Part shown: piece after piece, positions 8,446 through 17,596 of the stretch | Layout of the letters: each line of letters starts with the position of its first letter | Position numbering within the stretch: position 1 is the first letter of the stretch | DNA from: Pseudomonadota bacterium | GTDB taxonomy: Bacteria; Myxococcota_A; Bradymonadia; Bradymonadales; GCA-2716585 | Direction of reading: 5' to 3' | Length of the DNA: 64,000 nt | Assembly: GCA_005804885.1 (NCBI GenBank) | Contig: SYOX01000083.1 | Span: 1-64,000, forward strand | Made by a program: the position numbers and the translations under genes | Notes under the pieces: generated by a model | Told to the model about the DNA's origin: nothing | Seen by the model: the letters and a program-made list of their open reading frames with translations, nothing else | The model's database searches: none

Positions 8446-10146
8446 ATGAGAAAACGCCCCATGAAGCCCACCGCCCCCCTTTTCGCGATCGCCGTCGCGG
8501 CCTCTCTCTTGACGGGCTCGGCCGCGCTCGCCCAGGGGGCGCGCTGCCCAGGCACCTCCTCGATCTCGATTGACATGGACGCCGACGGGATCGTCGAGGA
8601 TCAGGACAGCTGCCCCGGCCTCGCCAACCCCGACCAGCGCGACCTCGACGAAGATGGGCTCGGCGACGCCTGCGATGACTCCGACGACGACGGCGTCCTC
8701 GACGCGCTCGACAACTGCCCCTTGAAGGCCAACGGCCCCCAGCGCGACCTTGACGGGAACGGGATCGGCGACGCCTGCGACGACTCCGACGCCGACGGCG
8801 CCTTTGACGCGCTCGACAACTGCCCCGGCCTCGCCAACCCCGACCAGCGCGACGCCGACGGAGACGGGCCCGGGGACGCCTGCGACGACTCCGACGCCGA
8901 CGGCGTCCTCGACGACCTCGACCTGTGCCGCTACGCCGCCAACCCCGACCAGCGCGACCTTGACGGGGACGGGCGCGGCGACGCCTGCGACGACTCCGAT
9001 GGCGACGGCGTCCTCGACGCGCTCGACACCTGCCCGCACGCTCTGGACTTCGAATCGCTCGACGGCGACAACGACGGCGTCGGCGACGCCTGCGACGACG
9101 ACATCGACGGCGACGGCGTCCTCAACGCGCTCGACGCCTGCCTCTGCGCTCCCGATCCGGACCAGCTCAACCACGACGGCGACGGCGTCGGCGACGCCTG
9201 CGACGACGACATCGACGGCGACGGGCTGCCCAACGCCGTCGAGCAGGCGCACGAGCTCAGGATCGCCGACGCGGACTCGGACGACGACGGCCTCACCGAC
9301 GGGCTGGAGGGCTTCTTCGACACCGACGGCGACGGGCTGAACGACGCCCTTGATCCGGACAGCGACGACGACGGCCTCCTCGACGGCACCGAGGCGGGCC
9401 TGACCCTCGCGCCGTCCGACACCGACCTGAGCGCGGGCCACTTCATCCCCGATCTGGACCCGTCGACCACCACCGACCCACGCCGCGCCGACAGCGACGG
9501 CGGCGGCCTCGTCGACGGCGCCGAGGATCTGGACCGCAACGGCCGGCGCGATCCCGGCGAGACCGACCCCGGCGATCCCAGCGACGACCGGTGGGTCCTG
9601 GACAACGATCGGGATGGCCTGGCCGACGCCACCGAGGGGATCTTCGGCACCAACCCCCACGACCCCGACAGCGACGACGACCGCATCCTCGACGGCCTGG
9701 AGCCCAACTGGAACCTCGACACCGACCTCGACGGGCTCATCAACGCCCTGGATCCCGACTCGGACGACGACGGCTTCACCGACGGCGACGAGATCGAGCG
9801 CGGCACCGACCCCCTGCACGCCGACAGCGACCGCGACGGCGTGAGCGACGGCGAGGAGCTGCGCAACGGCACCGACCCCCTGCACCCCGACAGCGACCGC
9901 GACGGGCGCCAGGACGGCCAGGAGCTCAACGAGGGCACCGATCCCACCGATCCCGAATCCTACGGCGTCATCGACGACCTCGACGCAGACCTCCCGACCC
10001 CCTCGCGCGGCCCCACGGTCGAGGAGAGCCTCATCGCCTGCAGCCAGCACGGCCTCTCTCGCGCGCCCGGCTCAAGCTGGCCGCTGCTGTGCCTCGCGCT
10101 CTTGCTGCTCGTCCTGGCCCAGCGCCGCAACTCGCCCTGGCCCTGA
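8446..10146 (+). CDS. Thrombospondin type 3 repeat protein with MYXO-CTERM-like tail
   Basis: The protein has 566 residues. The ATG at 8446 has AAGAGGA seven bases upstream and directly precedes a signal peptide (KPTAPLFAIAVAASLLTGSAALAQ). The mature chain is a run of calcium-binding repeats. The first half has NPDQRDLDGDGxGDACDDSD units; the second half has longer DSDDDGxxDG / GTDPLHPDSD units. The C-terminus has a Cys, then PWSS-type residues and a hydrophobic helix (LLCLALLLLVLA) ending in QRR. This resembles a MYXO-CTERM sorting signal for processing and lipid attachment. A calcium-rigidified surface stalk is likely. No ligand-binding domain is visible, which is unusual. Confidence 0.9.
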   Translation: MRKRPMKPTAPLFAIAVAASLLTGSAALAQGARCPGTSSISIDMDADGIVEDQDSCPGLANPDQRDLDEDGLGDACDDSDDDGVLDALDNCPLKANGPQRDLDGNGIGDACDDSDADGAFDALDNCPGLANPDQRDADGDGPGDACDDSDADGVLDDLDLCRYAANPDQRDLDGDGRGDACDDSDGDGVLDALDTCPHALDFESLDGDNDGVGDACDDDIDGDGVLNALDACLCAPDPDQLNHDGDGVGDACDDDIDGDGLPNAVEQAHELRIADADSDDDGLTDGLEGFFDTDGDGLNDALDPDSDDDGLLDGTEAGLTLAPSDTDLSAGHFIPDLDPSTTTDPRRADSDGGGLVDGAEDLDRNGRRDPGETDPGDPSDDRWVLDNDRDGLADATEGIFGTNPHDPDSDDDRILDGLEPNWNLDTDLDGLINALDPDSDDDGFTDGDEIERGTDPLHADSDRDGVSDGEELRNGTDPLHPDSDRDGRQDGQELNEGTDPTDPESYGVIDDLDADLPTPSRGPTVEESLIACSQHGLSRAPGSSWPLLCLALLLLVLAQRRNSPWP

Positions 10147-10306
10147 GGCAGGGCGGCGCGGCCGACGCTCGCCCAGGCCGCGCGGAGGTCCCTTCTTCGA
10201 GTCCAGAGGCCAGTGGAGTGGGGCCAGGTCCCAGCTGGCGGGCGCGGCCGAGGCTCGCCCATGCCGCGCGGCGGCCCCTTCTTCCCCTCGCCGCGCCCAG
10301 GCCGCG
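10147..10306. repeat. Short direct duplication between convergent genes
   Basis: GCGGCCGAcGCTCGCCCAgGCCGCGCGG (10157-10184) recurs at about 10244-10271 with two changes, each followed by a pyrimidine-rich CCCTTCTTC run. The gap separates two convergent genes, so the pair may act as a bidirectional terminator. No clear T-tract is present. Confidence 0.5.
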
Positions 10307-11611
10307 CTACCCGGCCAGCTTCGTGGCGTAGCTCAAGCCGCCGAGCGCGGCCATCAGCAAGATGATGAATTGACAGGCGAAGAGCGCGGCCACCGAGCGG
10401 GTCCTCGCGTACATCAAGGCCAGCGGCAGCCCGCCGCCGAGGGTGTAGACGAGCACGGCGTAGATCATGGCCGCAGGCGAGGCCTGAAGGATCGGGACGT
10501 AGGTCAGCGCGTAGAGGCCGTAGAGGCCGGCGCTGACCAGCACCGCCGAGGCCGGGTTCTTCATCTCGACCAGCAGGGTCCGAGTCACGAAGCCCTGGAA
10601 GAAGAGCACCTCGGCGAAGGCCCGGACGGTCAGCAGGCCGAAGATCCCGGCCAGCGTCGCCGTCGCGTCGACTTCGAAGCGGGCCAGCGCGCTGGCGGCG
10701 CTGCCCATCGCCACGGCGGCCAGCAGCGAGAGCACGAAGGGCTTCCAGCGCGGAACCCACCCCAGCCGCTCCAGCCCCTCGCGGCGCAGGCCCGCGACCG
10801 CCGCGATCCCGGCGACGGACAGCAGCCCCGCCCGGGCGAAGATCATCGCCTCGTCGGTCGCCAGCGCCAGCTCCCTGGCCCCCAGCCCCAAGACCGACGA
10901 CAACATCAGCGAGCCGACGAAGACCAGCCCGAAGACCCCCACGACGTGCCGGACACCCCGACCCACATCGCCCACGCCAAAGACCAGCGGGCCAGTGAGC
11001 GGATCACCCTCCTCCGCCGGGTCGATCTGGAGCGCAACTGGCCGACGAGGGCGCTTGACCTTCCGCTGTTGAGCGCGCTCGGCCTCTTGCGGCGCCTCCT
11101 TCGAGGGCTCCGCCGCAACCTCCGGGGCCTTCGAAGCGCCCTTCTCCAACACCGACGACAGATCCTTGAGGCTGATGAGCCCCGAGCGCCCTCCCCTGGC
11201 CTGACCCGTCGCCTCGACGTCGAGGTTCATCAAGCCCTTCTCTGGCCCCTTGGCCGCGTCGCCCGCCTCGGGCAGCCGGATCATCCGAGAGCGCGAAGTC
11301 GCGATGAAGTCGCTCAACGCCACCGCCGCGACAGGTGCCTCAGGCTCGGCCTCCACCGCCTTCAGGAGCACCATCCTCGACCGCGACGCCTCGGCGAAGT
11401 CGCTCGACGGCGCCGCTCGCCCGCCATCGAGCGACTTCGCCGAGGCGCCCCTTGAACGCGCGGGCCGGATGTGGGTCGGCTGCTCGCTGGCCTGAGCGTC
11501 CCGGCGAGACTCCCGGCGACGACGAATGCGCGGCTCCGGCTCGCCAAACAGGACGTCAGCCGACTCCTCAGCGCCGCTTATCGACCCACCCTGTTCATCT
11601 GCACAAGCCAT
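10307..11611 (-). CDS. CPBP-like membrane protein with degraded protease motifs
   Basis: The protein has about 434 residues from the ATG at 11611. That ATG follows a GGGGGATCGGGGTGGG stretch; a longer reading to 11713 runs into an intergenic palindrome. About 235 hydrophilic residues with repeated DFIATSRSRM-type motifs come first. A membrane domain with about seven helices follows. Its layout and the segment RAFAEVLFFQGFVTRTLL fit the CPBP (CAAX protease and bacteriocin-processing) family. The usual EExxxR reads AE-F-Q, and the second-helix His is Tyr. Proteolysis is therefore doubtful and a non-catalytic role more likely. The SRSRM motif occurs at least twice in the disordered head and may be a docking site. 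Confidence 0.65.
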   Translation of the reverse strand: MACADEQGGSISGAEESADVLFGEPEPRIRRRRESRRDAQASEQPTHIRPARSRGASAKSLDGGRAAPSSDFAEASRSRMVLLKAVEAEPEAPVAAVALSDFIATSRSRMIRLPEAGDAAKGPEKGLMNLDVEATGQARGGRSGLISLKDLSSVLEKGASKAPEVAAEPSKEAPQEAERAQQRKVKRPRRPVALQIDPAEEGDPLTGPLVFGVGDVGRGVRHVVGVFGLVFVGSLMLSSVLGLGARELALATDEAMIFARAGLLSVAGIAAVAGLRREGLERLGWVPRWKPFVLSLLAAVAMGSAASALARFEVDATATLAGIFGLLTVRAFAEVLFFQGFVTRTLLVEMKNPASAVLVSAGLYGLYALTYVPILQASPAAMIYAVLVYTLGGGLPLALMYARTRSVAALFACQFIILLMAALGGLSYATKLAG

Positions 11612-11909
11612 AACCCACCCCGATCCCCCTTCTCGACCCAGTGGGAGAAGGCCCACCCTGGTGCGAACCGGCATGACAAGTGGAGCCGCGCTCGCGCCAT
11701 GAATCGAGGTCACCTCCCAAGGTTAGGCCGGCCCTGACGATCAAACAAGACTGAACAAAAATTCACAAGACACGAATCTTGATTTCGACCTCCCATGAGC
11801 CTGAGAGCGAATCGCTCGACGCTCCAGCGCCCGCGTTGCGTTGGGCGGTGATTGATTTTTCCGGCCGCGTTTTCTAAGGTCCGCCAGGATCTCGACGCTG
11901 GAGCGGCCC
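11612..11909. other. Intergenic region between divergent CPBP-like and cofG genes
   Basis: At 11628-11660 a palindrome-rich stretch (CCTTCTCGACCCAGTGGGAGAAGG) lies just before the CPBP-like start. Bases 11740-11800 are AT-rich for this genome. They include CAAGA-N6-TCTTG (about 11767-11783), a possible operator. The rest precedes the cofG promoter candidate at 11852-11880. Confidence 0.45.
11852..11880 (+). promoter_or_regulatory. Candidate sigma-70-type promoter of cofGH
   Basis: TTGATT at 11852-11857, a 17-base spacer and TAAGGT at 11875-11880 lie 30 bases before the cofG start. The -35 matches the consensus at four of six positions, the -10 at three. A pure sequence match. Confidence 0.35.
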
Positions 11910-13148
11910 ATGACCGATGCCACCGCGCGCGCGCTCAACGCCGCCGCACGACAAGAACCGCTCTCGGACCTCGACGCGCTGGCGCTGGCCGACCTCGCCG
12001 CCCTGGTCGATCATCCCCACGGCGCCCCCCCGCTCGATCACTCTGGAGGAGCGCCGCACCTGGGAGGGGGCCTCGGCGCGCTCCTGGCCGCCGCCGCTGC
12101 CCGCCGCGATCGCGCCTTCCCGGGCGCCACCCTGACCTACTCCCCCAAGGTCTTCCTGCCGCTGACAAACTTGTGCCGAAACCGATGTGACTACTGCTCT
12201 TTTCGCCGTTCTCCTGGCGACGCCGGCGAGTGGACCATGACCCCCGCCCAGATCGAGGCGCAGTGCGAGCGCGCCCGCGAGCTGGGCTGCGCCGAGGCGC
12301 TGTTCTGCCTCGGCGACCGCCCCGACGTCTTCCCCGACTACCGGGCGCTGATTGAGTCGTGGGGCCACAAGGACACCGTCGACTACCTCGTCCACGCCGG
12401 CCAGATCGCGCTCTCCAAGGGCCTGCTGCCCCACACCAACGCCGGCGTCCTCGACCGCGACGAGATGGCCCGCCTGCGCCCCGTCAACGTCAGCCTCGGC
12501 CTCATGCTGGAGAACATCAGCCCTCGCCTCTGCGGCAAGGGCATGCCCCACCACCGCGCCCCCGACAAGCGCCCCGAGGCCCGCGTCGCCATGACCCGCC
12601 ACGCCGGACAGCTCGGCATCCCCTTCACCTCCGGCCTCCTGCTCGGCATCGGCGAGACGCCCACTGAGCGCGTCCAGACCCTCCTGGCCATCCGCGACCT
12701 CCACCGCGAAGGCCAGCACATCCAGGAGGTCATCGTCCAGAACTTCCGCGCCTTCGAAACCACCCCCATGGCCCTGGCGCCCGAGCCCGCCGACGTCGAG
12801 ATCGCCCACGCCGTCGCCCTGGCCCGCCTCATCCTCGATGACGAGGTCAGCGTCCAGGCCCCCCCCAACCTCAACCCCGCCGCCACGCACCTGCTCATCC
12901 AGGCCGGCGTCAACGACTTCGGCGGCATCTCGCCCCTGACCCCCGACTACATCAACCCCGCGCACCCCTGGCCGCACCTCGACCGGCTCGCCGAGGTCTG
13001 CGCCGACGCCGGCTTCCTCCTGCGCCCCCGGCTCCCCATCTACCCCCGCTACCTCCGCTCACCCGACCACCTGCACCCCGACCTCCTGCCCCTCACCCTC
13101 GCCGTCGACGCCAGGCTCCAGCACTGCTCCCCCACCCAGAGGTCATGA
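11910..13148 (+). CDS. cofG: FO synthase subunit 1 (7,8-didemethyl-8-hydroxy-5-deazariboflavin synthase, CofG)
   Basis: The protein has 412 residues. It is a radical-SAM enzyme. With CofH it makes FO, the deazaflavin chromophore of coenzyme F420, from tyrosine and 5-amino-6-ribitylamino-uracil. The iron-sulfur motif CX3CX2C is at Cys89, Cys93 and Cys96 (LCRNRCDYCSF), followed by GDRPDVFPDYRAL, EGQHIQEVIVQNF and NDFGGISPLTPDYINP, all typical of CofG. The length suits a stand-alone subunit rather than the fused actinobacterial FbiC. The gene overlaps cofH by four bases (ATGA), so equal production is expected. An extra N-terminal segment of about 60 residues precedes the barrel. Confidence 0.97.
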   Translation: MTDATARALNAAARQEPLSDLDALALADLAALVDHPHGAPPLDHSGGAPHLGGGLGALLAAAAARRDRAFPGATLTYSPKVFLPLTNLCRNRCDYCSFRRSPGDAGEWTMTPAQIEAQCERARELGCAEALFCLGDRPDVFPDYRALIESWGHKDTVDYLVHAGQIALSKGLLPHTNAGVLDRDEMARLRPVNVSLGLMLENISPRLCGKGMPHHRAPDKRPEARVAMTRHAGQLGIPFTSGLLLGIGETPTERVQTLLAIRDLHREGQHIQEVIVQNFRAFETTPMALAPEPADVEIAHAVALARLILDDEVSVQAPPNLNPAATHLLIQAGVNDFGGISPLTPDYINPAHPWPHLDRLAEVCADAGFLLRPRLPIYPRYLRSPDHLHPDLLPLTLAVDARLQHCSPTQRS

Positions 13149-14413
13149 TGCAAAGCACCCCCGATCTGGCCTCCTGCCTCACTGGCGTCTCCCCCGACAT
13201 CCGCGCCGCCCTCGAAGGCTGCCTCGCCGACCGCCCCCTGAGCTGGCAACAAGGCGTCACCCTGAGCCGCGCGCGCGGCCTCGACCTGCTCGCCCTGTGC
13301 CTGTGCGCCGACCACATGCGCGCCCGACAGGCCGGCGAGGTCGTCACCTACGTCGTCAACCGCAACATCAACTTCACCAACGTCTGCATCAAGGCCTGCC
13401 GCTTCTGCGCCTTCTCCCGCACCCTGCGCTCCGAGCAAGGCTACATGCTCGACACCGAAGAGGTCGTGCGCCGCGCCGTCGAGGCCGCCGACATGGGCGC
13501 CACCGAGGTCTGCCTCCAGGCCGGGCTCGCCCCCAGCGCCTGGGGCCGCCTCTACCCGGACCTGTGCCGCGCCGTCAAAGCCGCCCGCCCTGACCTCCAC
13601 ATCCACGCCTTCTCCCCCGAAGAGATCAAGTACGGCGCCGCCCTGGCCCGCACCCCCGTCCGCGACTACCTCATCGAGCTCGTCGACGCCGGCCTCGGCT
13701 CCCTCCCCGGCACCTCCGCCGAGATCCTCGACGACGCCCTCCGTGACCAGATCGCCCCCGGCCGCATCACCACCCGGGAGTGGATCGAGGTCATCACCGC
13801 CGCCCACTCCATCGGCCTGCCCACCACCGCCACCATGATGTTCGGGCATGTCGAGACCCTCGAGCAGCGCATGCGACACCTCGACCTGTTGCGCTCCATC
13901 CAGGCCGACACCGGCGGCTTCACCGAGTTCGTCCCCCTCTCCTTCGTCCACGCCGAAGCGCCCATGTTCCTCGACCACTCCCTCCCCGGCGTCCCCCCCG
14001 GCCCCACCGGCGACGACGTCATCCGACTCTACGCCATCGCCCGGCTCATGCTCGGGCCCTCCTTCCGCAACATCCAGGCCTCCTGGGTCAAGGAGGGCCT
14101 GCGCCAATCCCAATGGCTCCTGTCCTGCGGCGTCAACGATCTCGGCGGCACCCTCATCAACGAGAGCATCTCCACCTCCGCTGGCGCGCAGCACGGGCAG
14201 CTCATGCGGCCCTCCACCCTCCGCCACGCCATCCGCGACGCCGGACGCATCCCCGCACAGCGCAACACCCTCTACGACACCCTCCACACCTTCGATGACC
14301 CCTCCACCGACACCCCCGAACCCCTCGATCTCGTCTCCGATCCCGACGCCACCTTCGGCTCCTACCACGCCCTCACCCTCGCCCCATCCTTTCGCTACAG
14401 AAAATCCGTCTAA
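13145..14413 (+). CDS. cofH: FO synthase subunit 2 (5-amino-6-(D-ribitylamino)uracil-L-tyrosine 4-hydroxyphenyl transferase, CofH)
   Basis: The protein has 422 residues. It is the second radical-SAM half of FO synthase and attaches the tyrosine-derived group to the ribitylaminouracil. CX3CX2C is at Cys81, Cys85 and Cys88 (VCIKACRFCAFSR). VNRNINFTNVC just before it is the CofH/MqnE-like entry, and HAFSPEEIKYGAA and CGVNDLGGTLINESIS follow, as in CofH. MqnC/MqnE of the futalosine pathway are the nearest alternatives. Pairing with cofG and the rest of the F420 genes decides in favour of CofH. It is coupled to cofG by ATGA overlap and followed by a strong double hairpin. Confidence 0.96.
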   Translation: MMQSTPDLASCLTGVSPDIRAALEGCLADRPLSWQQGVTLSRARGLDLLALCLCADHMRARQAGEVVTYVVNRNINFTNVCIKACRFCAFSRTLRSEQGYMLDTEEVVRRAVEAADMGATEVCLQAGLAPSAWGRLYPDLCRAVKAARPDLHIHAFSPEEIKYGAALARTPVRDYLIELVDAGLGSLPGTSAEILDDALRDQIAPGRITTREWIEVITAAHSIGLPTTATMMFGHVETLEQRMRHLDLLRSIQADTGGFTEFVPLSFVHAEAPMFLDHSLPGVPPGPTGDDVIRLYAIARLMLGPSFRNIQASWVKEGLRQSQWLLSCGVNDLGGTLINESISTSAGAQHGQLMRPSTLRHAIRDAGRIPAQRNTLYDTLHTFDDPSTDTPEPLDLVSDPDATFGSYHALTLAPSFRYRKSV

Positions 14414-14444
14414 GCCGTTGATCTTAAAATGATTTCCAAAGATG

Positions 14445-14490
14445 GGGTCCAGGGGCAGATTGCCCCTGGCGGGGCTTGGGGCGGAGCCCC
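14445..14490. terminator. Double hairpin between convergent cofH and cofC
   Basis: CAGGGGC-AGATT-GCCCCTG (14450-14468) is followed by GGGGCT-N8-AGCCCC (14471-14490), then ATTTATTACT. With cofH ending at 14413 and cofC at 14515, these hairpins can end transcription in both directions. The AT-rich stretch after 14490 helps on the plus strand. Confidence 0.6.
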
Positions 14491-14514
14491 ATTTATTACT
14501 GTAAAGTCAAATAC

Positions 14515-15117
14515 TTAAGTCGACATCCAGTGATGGAGATCGGTGGGGTGGTCGATGTCGAGGGCGAGGTGTGGGTGTTGGAGGGTGAAGGTGCTGAGGT
14601 GGAGTTCGTGGGCGCGTTGGAGGTGGCGGGGGAAGCTGTCGGGGTGGCCGAAGCAGGTCTTGAGCGGGGCGGGGAGAGGGAGCGCGAGGGCGTTGGTGCC
14701 TTGCTGGGCGCGGTCGGGGGCGAGGACGAGATCGGCGGAGAGGGAGAGGCGTGCGAGGTTTGAGACGTCCTGGGTGGTCAGGAGGGGGAGGTCGGCCATG
14801 AAGACGAGCGCGTGGGAGGCGTCGAGGGTGTTGGTGAGGTGATCGAGGGCGGCGTCGATGATGGTGGAGAGGGTGGGGTTGTCGGGGGGATCGGCGATGG
14901 CGTGAGCGCCGAGGGAGGTGGCGAGGTGGAGGAGGTCGAGGGAGTCGGTGGAGACGAGGACGCCGTGGAGATCGGCGCAGCCGAGGAGCTGGTCGAGGAC
15001 GTGGAGGCTGAGTTGGCGGGCGAGGTCGGCGCGCTGGTGGGTTGAGAGGGCGGGTGAGAGGCGGGACTTGGCGCGGGCGAAGCCCTTGATGGGGAGGATG
15101 GCCCAGGGAGAGGTCAT
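14515..15117 (-). CDS. cofC: 2-phospho-L-lactate (or phosphoenolpyruvate) guanylyltransferase, CofC/FbiD
   Basis: The protein has 200 residues and activates a three-carbon phospho-acid with GTP for transfer to FO. The N-terminal [20 protein letters not shown] matches the nucleotide-binding start of the CofC family. [13 protein letters not shown] and [17 protein letters not shown] follow, the latter holding the catalytic DLP. The donor differs between lineages (2-phospholactate, phosphoenolpyruvate or 3-phosphoglycerate), and I cannot tell which is used here. The gene starts inside the stop of cofD (ATGA, 15114-15117) and is the third gene of the cofE-cofD-cofC operon. Confidence 0.95.
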   Translation of the reverse strand: MTSPWAILPIKGFARAKSRLSPALSTHQRADLARQLSLHVLDQLLGCADLHGVLVSTDSLDLLHLATSLGAHAIADPPDNPTLSTIIDAALDHLTNTLDASHALVFMADLPLLTTQDVSNLARLSLSADLVLAPDRAQQGTNALALPLPAPLKTCFGHPDSFPRHLQRAHELHLSTFTLQHPHLALDIDHPTDLHHWMST

Positions 15118-16061
15118 CGGAGGCGCTCGGCGGCGAAGTCGAGGAGTTCGAAGGCGAGGCGTGCGCGGTCGTCGCGGTCGCCCATGAGGGTGGAGGTCGC
15201 GAGGCCGGGGAGGCCGGGGGGGATCTGATCGGCGTCGTCGGCTTCGAGGGCGACGGCGTCGAGGAGGTCGCCGTAGTGATCGAAGACGGCGCGCGCGGAG
15301 GGGGGTTTGGCGGCCAGCGCGGGGATCATGTCGGCGAGGGGGCCTTTGACGGCGCGGCCGCCGAGGATGGGGCTGATGGCGAGGACGGGGAGGTGTCGCA
15401 GGGCGTCGCGGACGCCGTCGAGGGCGAGGATGGGGTCGATGGAGACGTAGGGGTTGGAGGGGGTGATGATGACGAGGTCGGCGCGGTGGAGGGCGTCGAG
15501 GGCTGCGGGGGTGGGGGTGGGTGGTCCTTCGAAGCGGATGGCGCGGGGAGCGGGCGCGGCGCGGTGGAGGACGAGCCAGTCTTGAAAGGGGAGCGCGCCG
15601 TGGGAGTCGGTGTCGACGAAGGTGGGGCGGGGTGCGTCGGCCATGGGGAGGATGGGGTGGCGGACGTTGAGGGCGCGGCAGAGGGTGTCGGTGATCTGGG
15701 AGAGGGTCTGGCCGTCGCGCAGGGCGAGCGTGCGTGCGATGTGGGTGCCGAGGTCGCGGTCGCCGAGCTGGAACCAGCCGGGTGCGCCGTAGCGACGGAT
15801 CATGGCGAGGGCTTCGAAGGATTCGCCGGCGAGGCCCCAGCCCTGGGTGGGGTGGGAGAGGCCGGCGAGGGTGTACATGACGGTGTCGAGGTCGGGGCAG
15901 ATGTGGAGGCCCCAGTGGGTGAAGTCGTCGCCGGTGTTGACGATGGCGGTGAGGCGGTCGGGGTCGAGGGCGCGGGCGAGGCCGTCGAGGAGCTTTGCGC
16001 CGCCGACGCCGCCGGAGAGGGCGACGACGGATCGGAAGGCGGTGTGGGTGGGTGGGGTCAT
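15114..16061 (-). CDS. cofD: 2-phospho-L-lactate transferase CofD/FbiA
   Basis: The protein has 315 residues. It transfers the activated phospho-acid from the CofC product to FO, giving (dehydro-)F420-0. [20 protein letters not shown] near the start binds the nucleotide. [31 protein letters not shown] and [14 protein letters not shown] are the family's FO- and phosphate-binding blocks. The length is normal. Both ends overlap neighbouring genes by ATGA, with cofE upstream (16058-16061) and cofC downstream, so the three are one transcription unit. Confidence 0.97.
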   Translation of the reverse strand: MTPPTHTAFRSVVALSGGVGGAKLLDGLARALDPDRLTAIVNTGDDFTHWGLHICPDLDTVMYTLAGLSHPTQGWGLAGESFEALAMIRRYGAPGWFQLGDRDLGTHIARTLALRDGQTLSQITDTLCRALNVRHPILPMADAPRPTFVDTDSHGALPFQDWLVLHRAAPAPRAIRFEGPPTPTPAALDALHRADLVIITPSNPYVSIDPILALDGVRDALRHLPVLAISPILGGRAVKGPLADMIPALAAKPPSARAVFDHYGDLLDAVALEADDADQIPPGLPGLATSTLMGDRDDRARLAFELLDFAAERLR

Positions 16062-16867
16062 GCGTAGAGGTCCTTGTGGGGGGGGCGGTCGAGGTCGCGG
16101 GCGGAGGAGGGGGCGGGGGTGAAGGTCAGGCCGCGGACGAGGACGGCGGGTGTGGCCTCGGCGGCCTGCCCGGCGAGGAGGTCGGCGGCGGCGGCGACCT
16201 GATCGGCCAGGGCGGTGATGGTGTGCTCCAGGGTGCGGCCGAAGAGGTCGGCGCCGCCGCGCTGGTCCCAGAGGGCGGGCAGGCCGCTGAGGCCGACGGC
16301 GACGCCGACGGTGCCCTCGCGAAAGGGCCTGCCGAAGGAGTCGCTGACGATGAGGCCGATGGCGGCGCCGGAGGCGGCTTCGAGGGCGGCGCGGATGTCG
16401 GCGGCGCTCCGGTCGGGGTCTGCGGGGAGGGTCAGCGCCCAGGGGCCGGAGCCGGGGGGGGCGTCGAGGGGTTGAGAATTACTCAAGTCAATACCAGCGT
16501 TTGCGGCGATGAAGCCGAGGCGATGGCGGACGATGAGGGCGCCTGGGGCCTTCCGGGAGATGGAGGCGCTGTGGTCGAGGATGAGGGCGACGAGGGCGGG
16601 GTCCTGGTCGATCTCGGCGGCCAGGGCGGCGGCCTCGTCGGAGATGGCGAGGGTGGAGAGGTCGACGAAGCGGCCCTCGGCGCGGGCGACGAGCTTGGAG
16701 GCGATGACGACGACGTCGCCGTCGGCGAGTTCGAGGTCGTGGCGCGCCAGGGCGGCCAGGACCAGGGCGGCGGGATCGTCGCCGGGCTGGGCGATGGGGA
16801 TGCCGGTCAGGGCGTGGAGGGTCAGAGAAGAGGGGCTCGCGGCGATCCTGGTTGGTTCTTGCACCAT
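16058..16867 (-). CDS. cofE: F420-0:gamma-glutamyl ligase CofE
   Basis: The protein has 269 residues and adds L-glutamates to F420-0 using GTP. Visible motifs include [48 protein letters not shown] and [19 protein letters not shown], the CofE signature. It lacks the C-terminal nitroreductase domain fused in mycobacterial FbiB, so any dehydro-F420-0 reductase must be elsewhere. Bases 16475-16500 (DLSNSQ) are conspicuously AT-rich against flanking codons. The ATG at 16867 is chosen with GAGG just upstream; a TTG precedes it. It is transcribed divergently from the F420 reductase gene across 74 bases. Confidence 0.96.
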   Translation of the reverse strand: MVQEPTRIAASPSSLTLHALTGIPIAQPGDDPAALVLAALARHDLELADGDVVVIASKLVARAEGRFVDLSTLAISDEAAALAAEIDQDPALVALILDHSASISRKAPGALIVRHRLGFIAANAGIDLSNSQPLDAPPGSGPWALTLPADPDRSAADIRAALEAASGAAIGLIVSDSFGRPFREGTVGVAVGLSGLPALWDQRGGADLFGRTLEHTITALADQVAAAADLLAGQAAEATPAVLVRGLTFTPAPSSARDLDRPPHKDLYA

Positions 16868-16941
16868 CAACCTCGGTGACAGAGGGGCCCGGACCCCCTA
16901 CGATGTACCCGCAACAAGGGCTGCTGCCAAGGAGGACAGTG
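16868..16941. promoter_or_regulatory. Divergent promoter region, cofEDC and F420 reductase
   Basis: These 74 bases are the only space between the divergent starts and must carry both promoters. A GGAGGA ribosome-binding site (16931-16936) serves the reductase gene. I cannot name -35/-10 boxes with confidence. Confidence 0.4.
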
Positions 16942-17586
16942 ATGCGACTGGGGCTGATCGGGGGGACGGGCAAGGAGGGGCGCGGGCTGGCGGTGCGGTG
17001 GGCGCTGGCGGGGCATGAGGTGTCGATCGGATCGCGGGAGCGGGCGCGGGGGCTGGAGAAGGCCGCCGAGCTGTCGGCCGAGCAGGGGATCGCGATCCGT
17101 GGCGGGGACAACGCCGAGGCGATAGACGGCGCGCAGGTGGTGATCTTGTGCGTCCCCTACGGCGCGCATCGAGCGACGCTGGAGGGGCTGGTCGAGGGGC
17201 TGGGGGGCAAGGTGATGGTGGACATCACGGTGCCGCTGGCGCCGCCGAAGGTCGATCGGGTGCGGGTGCCGGAGGGCACGTCGGCGGCGCAGGAGGCCCA
17301 GGGCTTGCTGGGCGCGGGGGTCAAGGTCGTGGCGGCGCTCCACCACGTCAGCTCGGCGCACCTGAGCGATCCCAGGCACGCGATCGACTGCGACGTGCTG
17401 GTGTGCGGCGATGACGAGGCGGCCCGCGAGCTGGTCATCGGGTTGATCGGGGATCTGGGGTTGAGGGGGCTGGACGCCGGGGTGCTGTGCAATGCGGTGG
17501 CGCTGGAGGCGCTCACGCCGGTGCTGATCCACATGAACAAGCGCTACAAGTCCAAGGGGACGGGGATCCGGATCACGGGGCTGTAG
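16942..17586 (+). CDS. npdG: F420-dependent NADP oxidoreductase (NPDG family)
   Basis: The protein has 214 residues and would exchange hydride between F420 and NADP. The Rossmann start [33 protein letters not shown] and the segment [18 protein letters not shown] are typical of Fno/[18 protein letters not shown] and [18 protein letters not shown] supply the F420-side pocket. The start is set by GGAGGACAGTG just ahead of the ATG; a longer frame back to 16852 overlaps cofE. It lies between cofEDC and an F420-dependent oxidoreductase, so it probably supplies reduced F420 to that enzyme. Confidence 0.92.
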   Translation: MRLGLIGGTGKEGRGLAVRWALAGHEVSIGSRERARGLEKAAELSAEQGIAIRGGDNAEAIDGAQVVILCVPYGAHRATLEGLVEGLGGKVMVDITVPLAPPKVDRVRVPEGTSAAQEAQGLLGAGVKVVAALHHVSSAHLSDPRHAIDCDVLVCGDDEAARELVIGLIGDLGLRGLDAGVLCNAVALEALTPVLIHMNKRYKSKGTGIRITGL

Positions 17587-17596
17587 GGCTGGGGCC

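Noticed and set aside
8580..9960. CRISPR-like repetition in the thrombospondin-3 genes
   Set aside because: Repeats are 36-45 bases, in frame, coding for calcium loops, and without spacers. There are no cas genes in the window.
13145..14413. MqnC/MqnE of menaquinone (futalosine) synthesis
   Set aside because: Similar radical-SAM motif, but coupling with cofG and the presence of cofC, cofD, cofE and npdG point to CofH.
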